A stretch of 64,000 nucleotides of DNA from Ardenticatena sp. (GCA_015487975.1 WFOS01000022.1:1-64000); one strand, 5' to 3'; positions 1 to 8,739 are shown, counted from the stretch's first letter. Program-made: numbers and translations. Notes: generated by a model from the sequence alone, not told the origin.

Positions 1-1
1 G

Positions 2-424
2 GGCTATGGCTTGCTGGTGGCGGCTTCGCTGGGCGAAGTGGCGTATGTGACCATGCCCACTCCCACCCCCACGCCACCTGCCATGCCAACCCGCCCCAAC
101 GGGTTCTTCCTGCCGAACCGTGAAAACCCCGCCACCACACAACCTACCACCACCCCCAGCATCACGGTTTCGGCAACAGCCTCTCCGTTTGTCGCACCGC
201 CAACCGCGACCCGACGAGCGGACAGCGTGGCAACCAGTACCGCCACACCCGCACCAACATCCCAACGCCCTTCGCCCACGGCTGCGCCAACGTTCACACC
301 TGGCCCCTATCCAGCGCCGCAAACAACGCCCTTGCCATCCCCCACACCCGGCCCGAGCGGCGCCTATCCGCCGCCCGACACACCACTCCCAACATCCACC
401 CCCGGGGCTTATCCCGGTCCATAG
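2..424 (+). CDS. C-terminal part of a Pro/Thr-rich exported or membrane-attached protein (5' end outside window)
   Basis: The frame is open from the first bases of the window, so the true start lies upstream and only about 140 residues are visible. They begin with a short ordinary stretch (GYGLLVAASLGEVAYVTM) and then become almost pure Pro/Thr/Ala low-complexity sequence with repeated PTPT, TPTP and PYPAP-like units to the stop. Such linkers are common in extracytoplasmic proteins of Chloroflexota. The functional domain is not in the window, so no function can be given. A PP2C-type phosphatase gene begins 38 bp downstream on the same strand, so the two may be cotranscribed. Confidence 0.6.
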   Translation, partial: GYGLLVAASLGEVAYVTMPTPTPTPPAMPTRPNGFFLPNRENPATTQPTTTPSITVSATASPFVAPPTATRRADSVATSTATPAPTSQRPSPTAAPTFTPGPYPAPQTTPLPSPTPGPSGAYPPPDTPLPTSTPGAYPGP

Positions 425-461
425 CACACCTACCAAACCCAACATCTACCACGAGGGACTT

Positions 462-1193
462 ATGCTGGTTGATGCAGCAGCTGCCAAAATCGGAAAATAC
501 GCCTCACGAGAGAGCGGCGACACACTAGAAATGATCGAACGCCCCCACGGCGGGCTTTCGTTCGTGCTAGTGGATGGGCAGCGGTCTGGGCGTTCCGCCA
601 AGGCCATCTCCAACCTAGTGGCACGGAAAGTCGTGGCACTGCTGGCCGAAGGCGCACGCGACGGCGTGGCGGCGCGTGCTGCACACGATTACCTCTACAC
701 ATCGCGCAAGGGCAAAGTCCGTGCCGACCTGCAAATCATCAGCATCGACTTTGAAAGCGATACACTTGTCATCACACGCAACACCGAAACACCTGCCCTT
801 CTCATTCAGGAAGCGTCGTTCACGTGGCTGGAAGAAGGCAGCACCCCCATCGGGCTGTATCGCAAAACACGCCCCAACATTACCGAACTGCCACTTCGCC
901 CGCACATCGCCGTCATCTGTTTCACCGACGGCGTGCTGGAAGCAGGCGGCAAACAATTCGACACCGAAACCATTGCCAGCGAACTACGTGGTCTGTTCAC
1001 CGCACACGATGGCTGGCCCGGGGCTGAACGTGTTGCCAATCACCTCCTCGATCGTGCCCTGGCACTCGATGGTGGATTTCCCAAAGATGATTTGAGCGTG
1101 ATGACCATGGCACTTTTGCCCCGCAATGGGGCACCCGACATTCGACGCCTGAAAGTGCAATTTCCGGTTCCACCCCCAGGAGCACGAAAATGA
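462..1193 (+). CDS. PP2C/SpoIIE-type serine phosphatase domain protein
   Basis: A 243-residue soluble protein made almost entirely of an SpoIIE-like PP2C phosphatase domain. Visible landmarks are SFVLVDGQRSGRSAK (metal-binding Asp region, near residue 30), FTDGVLEAG (near residue 150) and the C-terminal DDLSVMTMAL block with its conserved Asp pair. Such enzymes remove phosphate from Ser/Thr on regulatory proteins such as anti-sigma antagonists. No partner-switching gene is adjacent. The ATG at 462 is chosen because an SD-like cgaggga precedes it and the upstream extension is a shadow of the Pro/Thr-rich gene. The stop overlaps the next start by 4 bp (1190-1193). Confidence 0.85.
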   Translation: MLVDAAAAKIGKYASRESGDTLEMIERPHGGLSFVLVDGQRSGRSAKAISNLVARKVVALLAEGARDGVAARAAHDYLYTSRKGKVRADLQIISIDFESDTLVITRNTETPALLIQEASFTWLEEGSTPIGLYRKTRPNITELPLRPHIAVICFTDGVLEAGGKQFDTETIASELRGLFTAHDGWPGAERVANHLLDRALALDGGFPKDDLSVMTMALLPRNGAPDIRRLKVQFPVPPPGARK

Positions 1194-1561
1194 GGCCACC
1201 ACGCCTGCGCATTGCCGTTGTTGGCCCATGCGCCAGTGGCAAAAGCATCCTGGTACGCCGCTTGCGTGCCGAAGGATGGGATGCTCGCATGCCTGCACAA
1301 GAACATTCCTACGTTCCCGACATGTGGAAACGCCTCAGCCAGCCGGATATCCTCATCTATCTCGACGCTGACAATGAAACGCTACGCCGACGTCGCCCCG
1401 GCGATGCGCTCAACGATGCCTATCTGGCACGTGAACGTGAACATCTGGCGCATGCCCGAGCACATGCCGACGTGATCCTCGATACCACACACCTGACCCA
1501 AGAAGAGGTGTACCAGCAGGTGATACAGTTCATCCGTGAAAAGATGCTTTCAGGAGCCTGA
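1190..1561 (+). CDS. Small P-loop NTPase/kinase-like protein
   Basis: A 123-residue protein with an N-terminal Walker A motif GPCASGKS at about residues 12-19 after a hydrophobic beta strand (LRIAVV). A second strand ends in LIYLDAD near residue 60, and an Arg-rich lid-like stretch (LRRRRPGD) follows. The size and the C-terminal HTDVILDTTHLT-like element resemble small adenylate- or shikimate-kinase-type folds, but I cannot name a substrate. It overlaps the phosphatase gene by ATGA and lies 2 bp before the HAD gene, so the three look like one translationally coupled operon of phospho-chemistry proteins. Confidence 0.7.
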   Translation: MRPPRLRIAVVGPCASGKSILVRRLRAEGWDARMPAQEHSYVPDMWKRLSQPDILIYLDADNETLRRRRPGDALNDAYLAREREHLAHARAHADVILDTTHLTQEEVYQQVIQFIREKMLSGA

Positions 1562-1563
1562 CC

Positions 1564-2304
1564 ATGCCCATTCGTGCTGTGATTTTCGATGTTGGCGGAA
1601 CACTCATCTACCCCGTTGTGAACCCGGTGCGCATTCTGCACGAGGCCGGGTTCGAGATTGAAGCGCAAACCTTTGCTACGGCGCTCCGCCGCACATTCAA
1701 CGAACACTTCTGGCCACGTGCAGGTCGCGATCTCGACATGTGGGGGGATGACGACCTCATTCGCGCCTACTGGCGCGACTTCTACGCCCACCTGTTCGAG
1801 TTGCTCGGCCTTCCCAAAGCCGTCTGGAACGATTTGGCCGACCGCATTCAAGACCACTATTGGCACCCCGACGGCTGGACGCCATTTCCAGAAACCCACA
1901 CCGTGCTCGAACAGTTGAAAGCAGCAGGGTACATCCTGGGGGCGTTGAGTGATTGGAACAGTCAATTGCCGCGCATTCTCGACCATCTGGACTTACACGA
2001 TTTCTTCGATTTCGTGGTAGTGAGTGCGCTCCACGGCGTGGGCAAGCCATCGCCGCTGTTGTTCGACCTTGCTTTGCAGCGCAGTGGGGTACGTGCGGAA
2101 GAAGCCGTCTATGTGGGCGATACCTACATGACCGACATCATGGGGGCGCGGGCGTCAGGGCTTCACCCAGTGCTGATAGACCGTTCGAAGCGCCCAGCCC
2201 CTGCTGATTGCGACATCATTCGCTCGCTGGATGCGTTGTTGCCGCTTCTGCGCCGCCTGAATGCACGCGAGGCTTCGGCTGCCACACCGGAAGATACACA
2301 ATGA
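1564..2304 (+). CDS. HAD superfamily hydrolase
   Basis: A 246-residue haloacid dehalogenase-type protein. Motif I is IFDVGGTLI near residue 7, motif II LSDWNS near 125, motif III with Lys in GVGKPSP near 160, and motif IV YVGDTYMTDIMGA near 180. The second Asp typical of HAD phosphatases (DxD) is Gly here (DVG), which weakens a straightforward phosphatase call; some HAD dehalogenases and HDHD3-like proteins also lack it. The last 89 bp overlap the 3' end of the histidine kinase on the other strand, beyond the recognisable HAD core. Confidence 0.85.
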   Translation: MPIRAVIFDVGGTLIYPVVNPVRILHEAGFEIEAQTFATALRRTFNEHFWPRAGRDLDMWGDDDLIRAYWRDFYAHLFELLGLPKAVWNDLADRIQDHYWHPDGWTPFPETHTVLEQLKAAGYILGALSDWNSQLPRILDHLDLHDFFDFVVVSALHGVGKPSPLLFDLALQRSGVRAEEAVYVGDTYMTDIMGARASGLHPVLIDRSKRPAPADCDIIRSLDALLPLLRRLNAREASAATPEDTQ

Positions 2305-3736
2305 AGCGGCTGCCCTTGCCCTCTTCGCTTTCGACTTCGACATAACCGCCATGGGCTTCGGCAATCCACTGCACAATGGAAAGGCCCAGGCCCGTGCCCC
2401 CCAATTCACGCGAGCGGGCACGATCGACCCGATAGAAGCGCCGAAACAAATGGGGAACTGCCTCCTTGGGAATCCCAATCCCTGTGTCTTCCACCACCAG
2501 CCGCACCCATCCATTCTCACGAGAGAGCGAAAGGGTAATCTGCCCCTCTGGCGTGTATTTGATGGCATTGTCCACCAGATTCAAAATCAACTGGCGCAGA
2601 CGATCACGATCGCCCAACACAATCGCCTGGTCTTCATGCCCCAGACGCACATCCAGTGGTTTGCCACTTGCCTGCGCCAGCACTTTGGCCTGGCGGTAGA
2701 CATCCAGCAGCAACATATCCAGCTCGACCGGTTCACGCTGCAACGTTTCACCAGCATCAGCACGCACCAGCAGCATCAAATCGTCCACCAGGCGTTTGAG
2801 CCGCGCCACCTCGCTTTCGATCAGCGTCAAGGCTTCGGCGTGCTGTTCCGGTGTTTCAAATGCCCCACGCCGCAACAAATCCACCGTGCTTTGCAATGTG
2901 GTCAACGGCGTGCGCAATTCGTGGCTCACATCGGCCACAAAGCGCTGCTGGTCGCGGAAAACATCTTCCAGACGCGCCAACATTTCATTGAAGGCTTCCA
3001 CCAGGTGGCGAATTTCATCATCCGCGGCCGGTTTGGGAATACGGCGCGTCAGGTCTTCGGCACGGGTAATTTGCAGCGCGGTTTGTGTGACCCGTTCCAC
3101 GGGGCGCAATGCACGCTTCGCCAACACACTGCCACCAATCAGCGCCACCAAACAGACCGCCACAATGCTGCCGAAAATGAGAAACGCCAGCTGGCGAATC
3201 ATGCGGTCGGTTTCGGCCAGGGGATAGACCACCTGAATGAAGCCGATCAACTCGTTTTCCACGTACACTGGGTAGGTGTAGAGGTTGGCACGTTCGCCCC
3301 CCACTAGGAGCAAAGTGCGCACCACCAGTTCGCGCGTGCGACGCGCTTGCTCTAAATCCGTTGCATAGCGCGGAAGCAGTGCATCCCCCAGTAGGCTGTT
3401 GCGCATCTGCACCGTTCCATCGGGTGCCAGCACCTGCACGAACATGGGCGCCCCAGGCGGCAAAAACGAATCCAGCGGGGGAATAGAAACGGGTGCAGGG
3501 GGATGGCGCTGGTGCGCTTCGTATGCTTCGACGAGCGCCCCTTCGATCTGTGCAATCACATCACGCACCAGCAGATCGTCACGCTGGTACACCTGTTGTA
3601 CAAGGAGCGCGTAGAGCACGACCCCAAACACCATCAAAATCGCTGAGAGCAACCCCACATACCAAAGCGTGAGGCGCACACGCAAGGGAATGTAATCGAA
3701 ACGACTTGTGCGGAGAGGGGGCGTTGGCGCACTCAT
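2216..3736 (-). CDS. Two-component sensor histidine kinase with HAMP domain
   Basis: A 506-residue membrane kinase. An N-terminal membrane segment (near residues 20-45), an extracytoplasmic sensor of about 120 residues and a second membrane segment ([17 protein letters not shown]) are followed by HAMP, HisKA with the phospho-acceptor in [10 protein letters not shown], and HATPase_c with the N box ([13 protein letters not shown]), G1 ([10 protein letters not shown]) and G2 (GTGLGLSIV). All catalytic motifs are intact. It overlaps the upstream response regulator gene by ATGA (3733-3736), so the pair should be co-translated. The C-terminal 27 residues after the kinase fold are Ala/Thr/Glu-rich and encoded within the overlap with the convergent HAD gene. 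The stimulus cannot be told from sequence. Confidence 0.95.
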   Translation of the reverse strand: MSAPTPPLRTSRFDYIPLRVRLTLWYVGLLSAILMVFGVVLYALLVQQVYQRDDLLVRDVIAQIEGALVEAYEAHQRHPPAPVSIPPLDSFLPPGAPMFVQVLAPDGTVQMRNSLLGDALLPRYATDLEQARRTRELVVRTLLLVGGERANLYTYPVYVENELIGFIQVVYPLAETDRMIRQLAFLIFGSIVAVCLVALIGGSVLAKRALRPVERVTQTALQITRAEDLTRRIPKPAADDEIRHLVEAFNEMLARLEDVFRDQQRFVADVSHELRTPLTTLQSTVDLLRRGAFETPEQHAEALTLIESEVARLKRLVDDLMLLVRADAGETLQREPVELDMLLLDVYRQAKVLAQASGKPLDVRLGHEDQAIVLGDRDRLRQLILNLVDNAIKYTPEGQITLSLSRENGWVRLVVEDTGIGIPKEAVPHLFRRFYRVDRARSRELGGTGLGLSIVQWIAEAHGGYVEVESEEGKGSRFIVYLPVWQPKPRVHSGGAEAATTHPASE

Positions 3737-4422
3737 ACGGCATCCGGTTCACGCAAAATGTAGCCTACGCCACGCACCGTGTGAATGAGGCGCGGCTCGC
3801 CTTCGGCTTCCAGTTTGTTGCGCAGATAGCGCACATAGACATCCAGCAAATTGCTTTCGCCGCTGAAATCGTAGCCCCAGACACGCTCATAAATCAAGTC
3901 GCGCGGCAAGACCTGGCGTGGGTTGCGCATGAAAAATTCCAGCAACTCGTACTCCGTCGGTGTCAACTCGATGACCCGGTTGCCTCGCCGCGCCACGCGC
4001 ATGTTGGTGTCCAGTGTCAAATCGGCAAACCGCAACACCCCTTGTTCTCCCACCGGCTGGCGACGCCGCAACAAGGCATGAATGCGTGCCAGCAATTCCT
4101 CGAATGCAAACGGTTTGACCAGGTAATCATCGGCGCCACTTTCCAGCCCCAGCACCCGGTCGGCGATGCTATCTTTGGCCGTCAACATGAGCACAGGCAC
4201 ATCAGGAAGTGCCGCGCGAATGCGCTTCAACACATCCAACCCATCCATGCCGGGGAGCATCCAGTCCAGGATAATCAAATCGGGCGTAAATGCGCGCAGT
4301 TTTTCCAATGCCGAAGGACCGTCCGCCGCGGTTTCAACTGTGTAGCCCTCGAACAACAATCCGCGGCGTAACATTTCGCTGATTTTCGGATCGTCTTCGA
4401 TGATGAGAATCGAGGCTGCCAT
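3733..4422 (-). CDS. OmpR/PhoB-family response regulator
   Basis: A 229-residue regulator with a receiver domain (phospho-acceptor Asp53 in IILDWMLPG, Thr81, Lys103 in VKPF) and a C-terminal winged helix ([25 protein letters not shown], then [17 protein letters not shown] recognition region and the wing RGVGYIL). It is first in a two-gene operon with the histidine kinase, overlapping it by 4 bp. The family binds direct repeats near promoters of envelope or stress genes. An SD-like gaggg lies upstream of the ATG. Confidence 0.96.
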   Translation of the reverse strand: MAASILIIEDDPKISEMLRRGLLFEGYTVETAADGPSALEKLRAFTPDLIILDWMLPGMDGLDVLKRIRAALPDVPVLMLTAKDSIADRVLGLESGADDYLVKPFAFEELLARIHALLRRRQPVGEQGVLRFADLTLDTNMRVARRGNRVIELTPTEYELLEFFMRNPRQVLPRDLIYERVWGYDFSGESNLLDVYVRYLRNKLEAEGEPRLIHTVRGVGYILREPDAV

Positions 4423-4558
4423 ACGCCTCCCTCGTGATGAATCATTCGAGTGTTGGCATACTGCGCGTGTAGTATCATGAAGGGGCTGAATTTCTCAAAA
4501 TTCACGCAGGAGAATGCATCGACGTTTTGCCCAAAGGAACCATCACAAGAGGTGTCTC

Positions 4559-5278
4559 TTGCCAGTTATCGATCTTTCTCATCCTATCGAAGACGCCATG
4601 CCCGTCTATCCGGGCACACCCCCCGTCCGTATCACACAATGCGCCACTCTCGAACATGACCGTTTCGCCGAAAAAGCGCTGACCTTCACCTCGCATACCG
4701 GTACACACATGGATGCCCCCGTCCATATGGTGCGCGACGGACAAACACTCGATCAGTTTCCGCCAGAGACGTTCATGGGGCGTGCCTGTGTGATTGACGT
4801 GGCAAACGATGGGGGCCTCATTCAGCAACGCACATTGCGCCCTGCGGCTGACCTCATCGCACGCGCGGACTTCGTCCTGTTCGACAGTGGCTGGTGGCAG
4901 CGCTGGAAACAGGCCGACTACTACCAGGACTATCCCACCCTCACTCCCGAAGCCGCCGAGTGGCTAACCACATTCAAATTGAAAGGTGTCGGCGTAGACG
5001 TCGCATCGGTCGATCCCATCGATGCCGACACCTTCCGCATTCATGGGATTCTGTTTGCGGCGCACTTCGTCATCGTCGAGAACCTGACGAACCTCGACCG
5101 CCTGCCGCGCGGCGTGCTCTTTACCTTTGCCGCCCTGCCGCTGCCCATTCGCCATGCCGACGGGGCGCCAGTACGGGCATTGGCCTGGCTGGACGAGCGG
5201 GCTATACCCCTGTCATCAGCAGCAAGAAGGCGCTTTCTTCCAATGCCTGAACGCTGTGCGGTGCGTGCGGCGGGATGA
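4559..5278 (+). CDS. Cyclase family protein (kynurenine formamidase-like metal hydrolase)
   Basis: A protein of about 239 residues with the family signature HTGTHMDAPVH (metal-binding His/Asp), followed by GVDVASVDP and a C-terminal HFVIVENLTNLDRLP segment, as in putative cyclase/arylformamidase proteins that hydrolyse amide or lactone bonds. A TTG at 4559 preceded by agaggtg starts the protein just before the conserved DLSHPIEDAMPVYPG. An in-frame ATG at 4514 would add 15 poorly conserved residues and has an SD only 1-2 nt away. The last 77 bp overlap the cupin gene on the opposite strand, so the final roughly 20 Arg/Ala-rich residues are probably a non-conserved tail. Confidence 0.85.
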   Translation: MPVIDLSHPIEDAMPVYPGTPPVRITQCATLEHDRFAEKALTFTSHTGTHMDAPVHMVRDGQTLDQFPPETFMGRACVIDVANDGGLIQQRTLRPAADLIARADFVLFDSGWWQRWKQADYYQDYPTLTPEAAEWLTTFKLKGVGVDVASVDPIDADTFRIHGILFAAHFVIVENLTNLDRLPRGVLFTFAALPLPIRHADGAPVRALAWLDERAIPLSSAARRRFLPMPERCAVRAAG

Positions 5279-5528
5279 TGAGGCACGCACCAGCGGCACA
5301 CTCGAACGCTTCTTCCCCAACGGTAATGCGCAACCGCCCACGCCCTACCATAAGCGTGGCACGATACGGCGACGTGTGCTCGGTCAACTCTTGACCAGCC
5401 CCAAATCCAAACAACACGGCACGCGCATTGGGCGCTTTGTACACCGTGCGACTGACAATGCCATCAGCCGGAATGTCGCCAACTTCCAACGCAACGTTTT
5501 CGATGAAGAACGGTGTTTCGGATTGCAT
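5202..5528 (-). CDS. Small single-domain cupin protein
   Basis: A 108-residue protein forming one cupin beta barrel. Motif 1 is seen around ELTEHTSPYRATLMVGRGRL and motif 2 around CLIIPPHAPHSVQ, with His residues in the usual metal positions. Stand-alone cupins of this size are often metal-dependent isomerases, dioxygenases or ligand sensors; the reaction cannot be deduced. Its 3' end overlaps the convergent cyclase gene by 77 bp, and its start lies about 100 bp from the divergent YqeC-MocA gene. Confidence 0.82.
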   Translation of the reverse strand: MQSETPFFIENVALEVGDIPADGIVSRTVYKAPNARAVLFGFGAGQELTEHTSPYRATLMVGRGRLRITVGEEAFECAAGACLIIPPHAPHSVQALEESAFLLLMTGV

Positions 5529-5632
5529 ACAATACCTCCGCTTGCTTTTTGGTCTTCCAGCAATCGGTGTACAGTATACAGACGAGACATCCTATGTCAT
5601 TGCGCGAGCGCACGCTCTGGAGCCAAACACCT

Positions 5633-6967
5633 ATGAACGTGTTCGAAGCCCTACGCCTGAGACCCAAAAGCGTCGTCAGCATTGTGGGCGGTGGCGGCAA
5701 AACCAGCACGATGTATCGCCTGGCGGACGAACTCGCCGCCCGCGGGTGGCGCGTCATCAGCACGACCACCACGCGGCTCTTCGAAGCCCAAGCCCAGGAA
5801 GCCCCCGCCATTGTGCCATTGCCCGAATTGGACACCCTCTCGGCAGCCCTCGACCGCTATGGGCATGTGCTGGTTGCCGCACCCCGCGAAGGCGAGACCA
5901 AACGGCCAGGCATTCCACCCGACGTTGTGGATACCCTCATTCGCCGCGCAGATGTAGATGCCGTCATCGTCGAAGCCGACGGGAGCCGCCGCCACCCGCT
6001 CAAAGCGCCCGCCGCCCATGAGCCAGTCGTTCCCGCCTCGACCACCCACCTGGTTGCTGTGGCTGGTGTCGAAAGTGTGGGTGCCCCCCTCACCCCCGAC
6101 GTGGTCCATCGCCCAGAGCGCGTTGCCGCCTTGACGGGGCGCACCATTGGCGAACGGCTCACGCCACAAGATGTTGCCCACGTGCTGACACATCCACAAG
6201 GCGGGGCGAAAGGCTTGCCCGAAGGTGCCGCGTTCTACGTCTTGCTCAACAAAATCGAAGACGAAGCCGCCTTGCAAGCGGGGCGTACCGTTGCCGAACA
6301 CGCCCTCCATGCCGAACATCTCCACGCCGTCTTGCTCGCTGCTGTGCGGCAGACGCCCCCCGTGCACGAGCGGCATGTGCGCGTTGCCGGTGTTCTCCTC
6401 GCAGCCGGGCTGTCTCGTCGTTTTGGGCGCACCAAGCAACTGCTCGACTGGCATGGGATACCCATGGTCGCCCACGTCGCTCGGCTCGCGCAGCAGGCCG
6501 GGCTGGCCCCCATTGTCGTTGTCGTCGGGCACGATGCCGAACAGGTGGCTGCGGCTGTCATGCCCCTGGGGGTGCATGTCGTCTTCAATCCCGACTACGC
6601 CGAAGGGCAAGCCACGTCCGTTGCCGCAGGTGTGCGTGCCTTACCTGCTCCCGTTGGCGCGGCCTGTTTCCTGCTCGCCGACCAACCCTTGCTCCGCCCG
6701 GAGACGATACAAGCGCTGGTACAGACCCACCGCCGTACAGGCGCCGCGGTTGTAATGCCTCGACATGGCGGCCAGCGCGGCAACCCGGTGCTCTTCGACC
6801 GTGATTGCTTCGCCGACCTGGCATCGCTCCGTGGCGACACCGGGGGGCGTGTGCTCTTCACACGCTACGCCAGCCGCACCGTGACCGTCCCTGTGGACGA
6901 TCCTGGTGTGGTGATCGACCTGGACACGCCCGACGCCTACGCTGCACATCGCAGCAAGACCGATTGA
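5633..6967 (+). CDS. Fused YqeC-like and MocA-like protein (molybdenum hydroxylase maturation)
   Basis: Two enzymes in one chain of about 444 residues. The N-terminal half (to about residue 240) matches YqeC, the accessory protein of selenium-dependent molybdenum hydroxylases: a P-loop-like SIVGGGGKTSTMYRLA, ISTTTTRLF and IVEADGSRRHPLKAPAAHEPVVP. The C-terminal half is a MocA/MobA nucleotidyltransferase that cytidylates molybdopterin: VLLAAGLSRRFGRTKQLL, FLLADQPLL, RGNPVLF and a final DIDTPDAY-like motif. ATG 5633 is chosen because ggag lies 10 nt upstream and YqeC homology begins at once; ATG 5594 is an alternative. A TATACA element at 5575-5580 is compatible with 5633. Confidence 0.88.
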   Translation: MNVFEALRLRPKSVVSIVGGGGKTSTMYRLADELAARGWRVISTTTTRLFEAQAQEAPAIVPLPELDTLSAALDRYGHVLVAAPREGETKRPGIPPDVVDTLIRRADVDAVIVEADGSRRHPLKAPAAHEPVVPASTTHLVAVAGVESVGAPLTPDVVHRPERVAALTGRTIGERLTPQDVAHVLTHPQGGAKGLPEGAAFYVLLNKIEDEAALQAGRTVAEHALHAEHLHAVLLAAVRQTPPVHERHVRVAGVLLAAGLSRRFGRTKQLLDWHGIPMVAHVARLAQQAGLAPIVVVVGHDAEQVAAAVMPLGVHVVFNPDYAEGQATSVAAGVRALPAPVGAACFLLADQPLLRPETIQALVQTHRRTGAAVVMPRHGGQRGNPVLFDRDCFADLASLRGDTGGRVLFTRYASRTVTVPVDDPGVVIDLDTPDAYAAHRSKTD

Positions 6968-6991
6968 CGCCGCGGCCGTCCATCGTATAAT
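6964..6991 (+). promoter_or_regulatory. Sigma70-type promoter for the MaoC-like gene
   Basis: TTGACG (6964-6969), 16-bp spacer, TATAAT (6986-6991). The -35 box overlaps the stop codon of the YqeC-MocA gene. Transcription would begin near 6998, giving a leader of roughly 34 nt with AGGAG before ATG 7032. Confidence 0.75.
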
Positions 6992-7031
6992 CGCGGGCGA
7001 CACACGAACCAACGAACCAAAGGAGCACGGC

Positions 7032-7493
7032 ATGGCCATTCAAGCAGGCTACTTCGAGGAGTTCGAAGAAGGCATGGTATTCGAAACAGGTGGCCGCACC
7101 ATCACCGAAGCGGACATTGTCAACTTCGCGGGCTTGTCGGGCGACTTCAATCCCATCCATACCAACGAAGTGCACGCTTCACAAACCATGTTCGGGCGGC
7201 GGATTGCCCACGGCTTGCTGGGACTTGCGGTTGCGTCGGGGCTTTGCACGCATCTGGGCTTCCTTGGCGACACAGTGCAGGCCTTTTTAGGACTGGAATG
7301 GAAATTCAAAGCCCCCATCTTCATCGGCGATACCATCAAAGTGCGTGTGACTGTGGATACTCTGCGTCCTATGCGCCGACTTGGCGGCGGGGTGGTCACG
7401 TTCAAGGTGGAGGTCATCAAACAAGACGAGACCGTCGTGCAAACCGGTTCGTGGCAAATTCTTTTCAAAGGCCGCCCGGCTGAGGATGCATAA
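7032..7493 (+). CDS. MaoC-like (R)-specific enoyl-CoA hydratase
   Basis: A 153-residue single hot-dog-domain protein of the MaoC/PhaJ type, hydrating trans-2-enoyl-CoA to (R)-3-hydroxyacyl-CoA. The hydratase-2 signature is seen at about residues 24-45 (ADIVNFAGLSGDFNPIHTN), giving the catalytic Asp and His, followed by GRRIAHGLLGL. An AGGAG is well placed before ATG 7032. It has its own promoter and is followed by a hairpin terminator, so it is probably monocistronic. No PHA synthase is near; a role in fatty acid or acyl-CoA metabolism is the safe reading. Confidence 0.92.
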   Translation: MAIQAGYFEEFEEGMVFETGGRTITEADIVNFAGLSGDFNPIHTNEVHASQTMFGRRIAHGLLGLAVASGLCTHLGFLGDTVQAFLGLEWKFKAPIFIGDTIKVRVTVDTLRPMRRLGGGVVTFKVEVIKQDETVVQTGSWQILFKGRPAEDA

Positions 7494-7518
7494 ATGGCAT
7501 GGCAGGGCGATGGCTCGA

Positions 7519-7549
7519 AAAGGCGACCAGGGGTGTCGCCTTTCTTTCG
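7519..7549 (+). terminator. Rho-independent terminator after the MaoC-like gene
   Basis: AAAGGCGAC (7519-7527) pairs with GTCGCCTTT (7535-7543) around a 7-nt loop, followed by a T-rich stretch. Confidence 0.8.
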
Positions 7550-7570
7550 TTGCCTGCGTGAGGTGTGGAC

Positions 7571-8296
7571 GTGCAGAATAGTGGTCGTGGGACAGCCATA
7601 GCATTTCTGGTGGTACTGCTGATCATCTGCGCCGGCGTCTATTGGGTGGCGCAGGCAGTGCGCACAACTGGCGTATGGGGGCTGGACAGTGCCGAAATCA
7701 TCACCCCAACGCCACGTATCATACCACCAACGTTTACACCGTTTTCCATTCGCCCTACACTTTCGCCAACTGCCTCACCCACACTCGAAAGCAGCCTGGT
7801 GACACCGACCGCCCAACCCCCGATTGTGGCCGCGATTCCCACGTTGGGGCCAACCCCGCCACCGCCAACGCCCATTCCACCGCTAGTACCGGTTTCGTTC
7901 GACACCCCAACGCCGCGCCCGACGGCACCGCCGCCACCAACAGCAACGCCGTCGTTTCCATTCCGAGTCGGCCTGCAAATGCCTGATTTCGAGCGGGGCT
8001 GCGCTGGGTATTACATCTATGGCTATGTGTACGACATCGACGGCAATCCGCTGCCGGGGGTGCGTGTGCATGTGTTCGATGTCTACGGCAATGACATCCC
8101 CCCCGTCATCACCAAAACCGACCCGCCCGGTTGGTACGACGTGGTCATCAGCAATCAACGCGACACGTGGATTGTCGAAGTGGTGGACGCTGCCGGTCGC
8201 CAACTCAGCCCGCGCGTGCAAGTGCTCAACACAGGCAACTTTGTCGATGGAGAGGAAGCCTGCTGGCATCGTGTTGACTTTCATCAAACACGATGA
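7571..8296 (+). CDS. Membrane-anchored protein with Pro/Thr linker and carboxypeptidase-regulatory-like domain
   Basis: About 241 residues. A single N-terminal membrane segment (AIAFLVVLLIICAGVYWVA) is followed by about 100 residues of Pro/Thr-rich linker and a C-terminal beta domain (YYIYGYVYDIDGNPLPGVRVHVFDV...) that looks like a carboxypeptidase-regulatory or CnaB-type fold. The tail probably projects outside the membrane. Function is unknown. GTG 7571 is preferred because gaggtg sits 5-6 nt upstream; GTG 7565 is in frame but overlaps the SD. It converges on the zinc-binding protein gene with a shared terminator. Confidence 0.75.
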   Translation: MQNSGRGTAIAFLVVLLIICAGVYWVAQAVRTTGVWGLDSAEIITPTPRIIPPTFTPFSIRPTLSPTASPTLESSLVTPTAQPPIVAAIPTLGPTPPPPTPIPPLVPVSFDTPTPRPTAPPPPTATPSFPFRVGLQMPDFERGCAGYYIYGYVYDIDGNPLPGVRVHVFDVYGNDIPPVITKTDPPGWYDVVISNQRDTWIVEVVDAAGRQLSPRVQVLNTGNFVDGEEACWHRVDFHQTR

Positions 8297-8298
8297 AA

Positions 8299-8318
8299 AA
8301 AGCCCCGTGTGGGGCTTT
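8299..8318. terminator. Bidirectional terminator between convergent genes
   Basis: AAAGCCCC (8299-8306) and GGGGCTTT (8311-8318) form an 8-bp stem with a GTGT loop. An A-run flanks it on the left and the stop codon of the minus-strand gene is embedded in the right arm, so one hairpin can serve both genes. Confidence 0.75.
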
Positions 8319-8739
8319 ACGTGCTTTTGACGAACTGGCTGACTTTGGCGCCACAAACAGCGCATGTGCCACGCAAGCGCCGCCGTCCCTTGGGAGTGGT
8401 TTCATACACCGGGTTTTGCACAGGCTGTTTTTGACGGCAACGCACACAATACGCTACCGGGGATGATTCAGCATTGTCCGCGGATTTGGATTGTGTCGCA
8501 GAGGGCTCTTCCGAAGCGCCCAATGGCGGTTGAGCCGGTGCCATCTCGCCTGTATCATGCGAAGCGGGCTGAGCCCCCCTCGCCGAGGGTGCAGGGACCG
8601 GTTCGACATGCTTCGGTTCAACCATGGGCACAGGGGCAACAACTTGTCGAGGCTGCCACTTTTCCCAAATCCGATTGACGAGGAACCAACCACCAACAAG
8701 GCCAAACACACTTGCAGCCAGTTTGAACAAGCGTCGCAT
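8317..8739 (-). CDS. Membrane-anchored protein with C-terminal DUF5679-like zinc-binding domain
   Basis: About 140 residues: an N-terminal hydrophobic anchor (LFKLAASVFGLVGGWFLV), a Pro/Ala/Ser-rich linker of about 60 residues, and a C-terminal four-cysteine module YCVRCRQK...GTCAVCGAKVSQFV with two CxxC pairs. The end resembles DUF5679 in sequence pattern, a small domain of unknown function often found as a free-standing protein. ATG 8739 is preferred over an upstream in-frame start because AGGAG lies 6-7 nt before it. A cytoplasmic or periplasmic position of the zinc module cannot be decided. Confidence 0.75.
   Translation of the reverse strand: MRRLFKLAASVFGLVGGWFLVNRIWEKWQPRQVVAPVPMVEPKHVEPVPAPSARGAQPASHDTGEMAPAQPPLGASEEPSATQSKSADNAESSPVAYCVRCRQKQPVQNPVYETTPKGRRRLRGTCAVCGAKVSQFVKST

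Noticed and set aside
120..461. N-terminal extension of the phosphatase frame upstream of 462
   Set aside because: It lies inside the Pro/Thr-rich gene in another frame, has low-complexity His/Pro/Arg composition and no family similarity.
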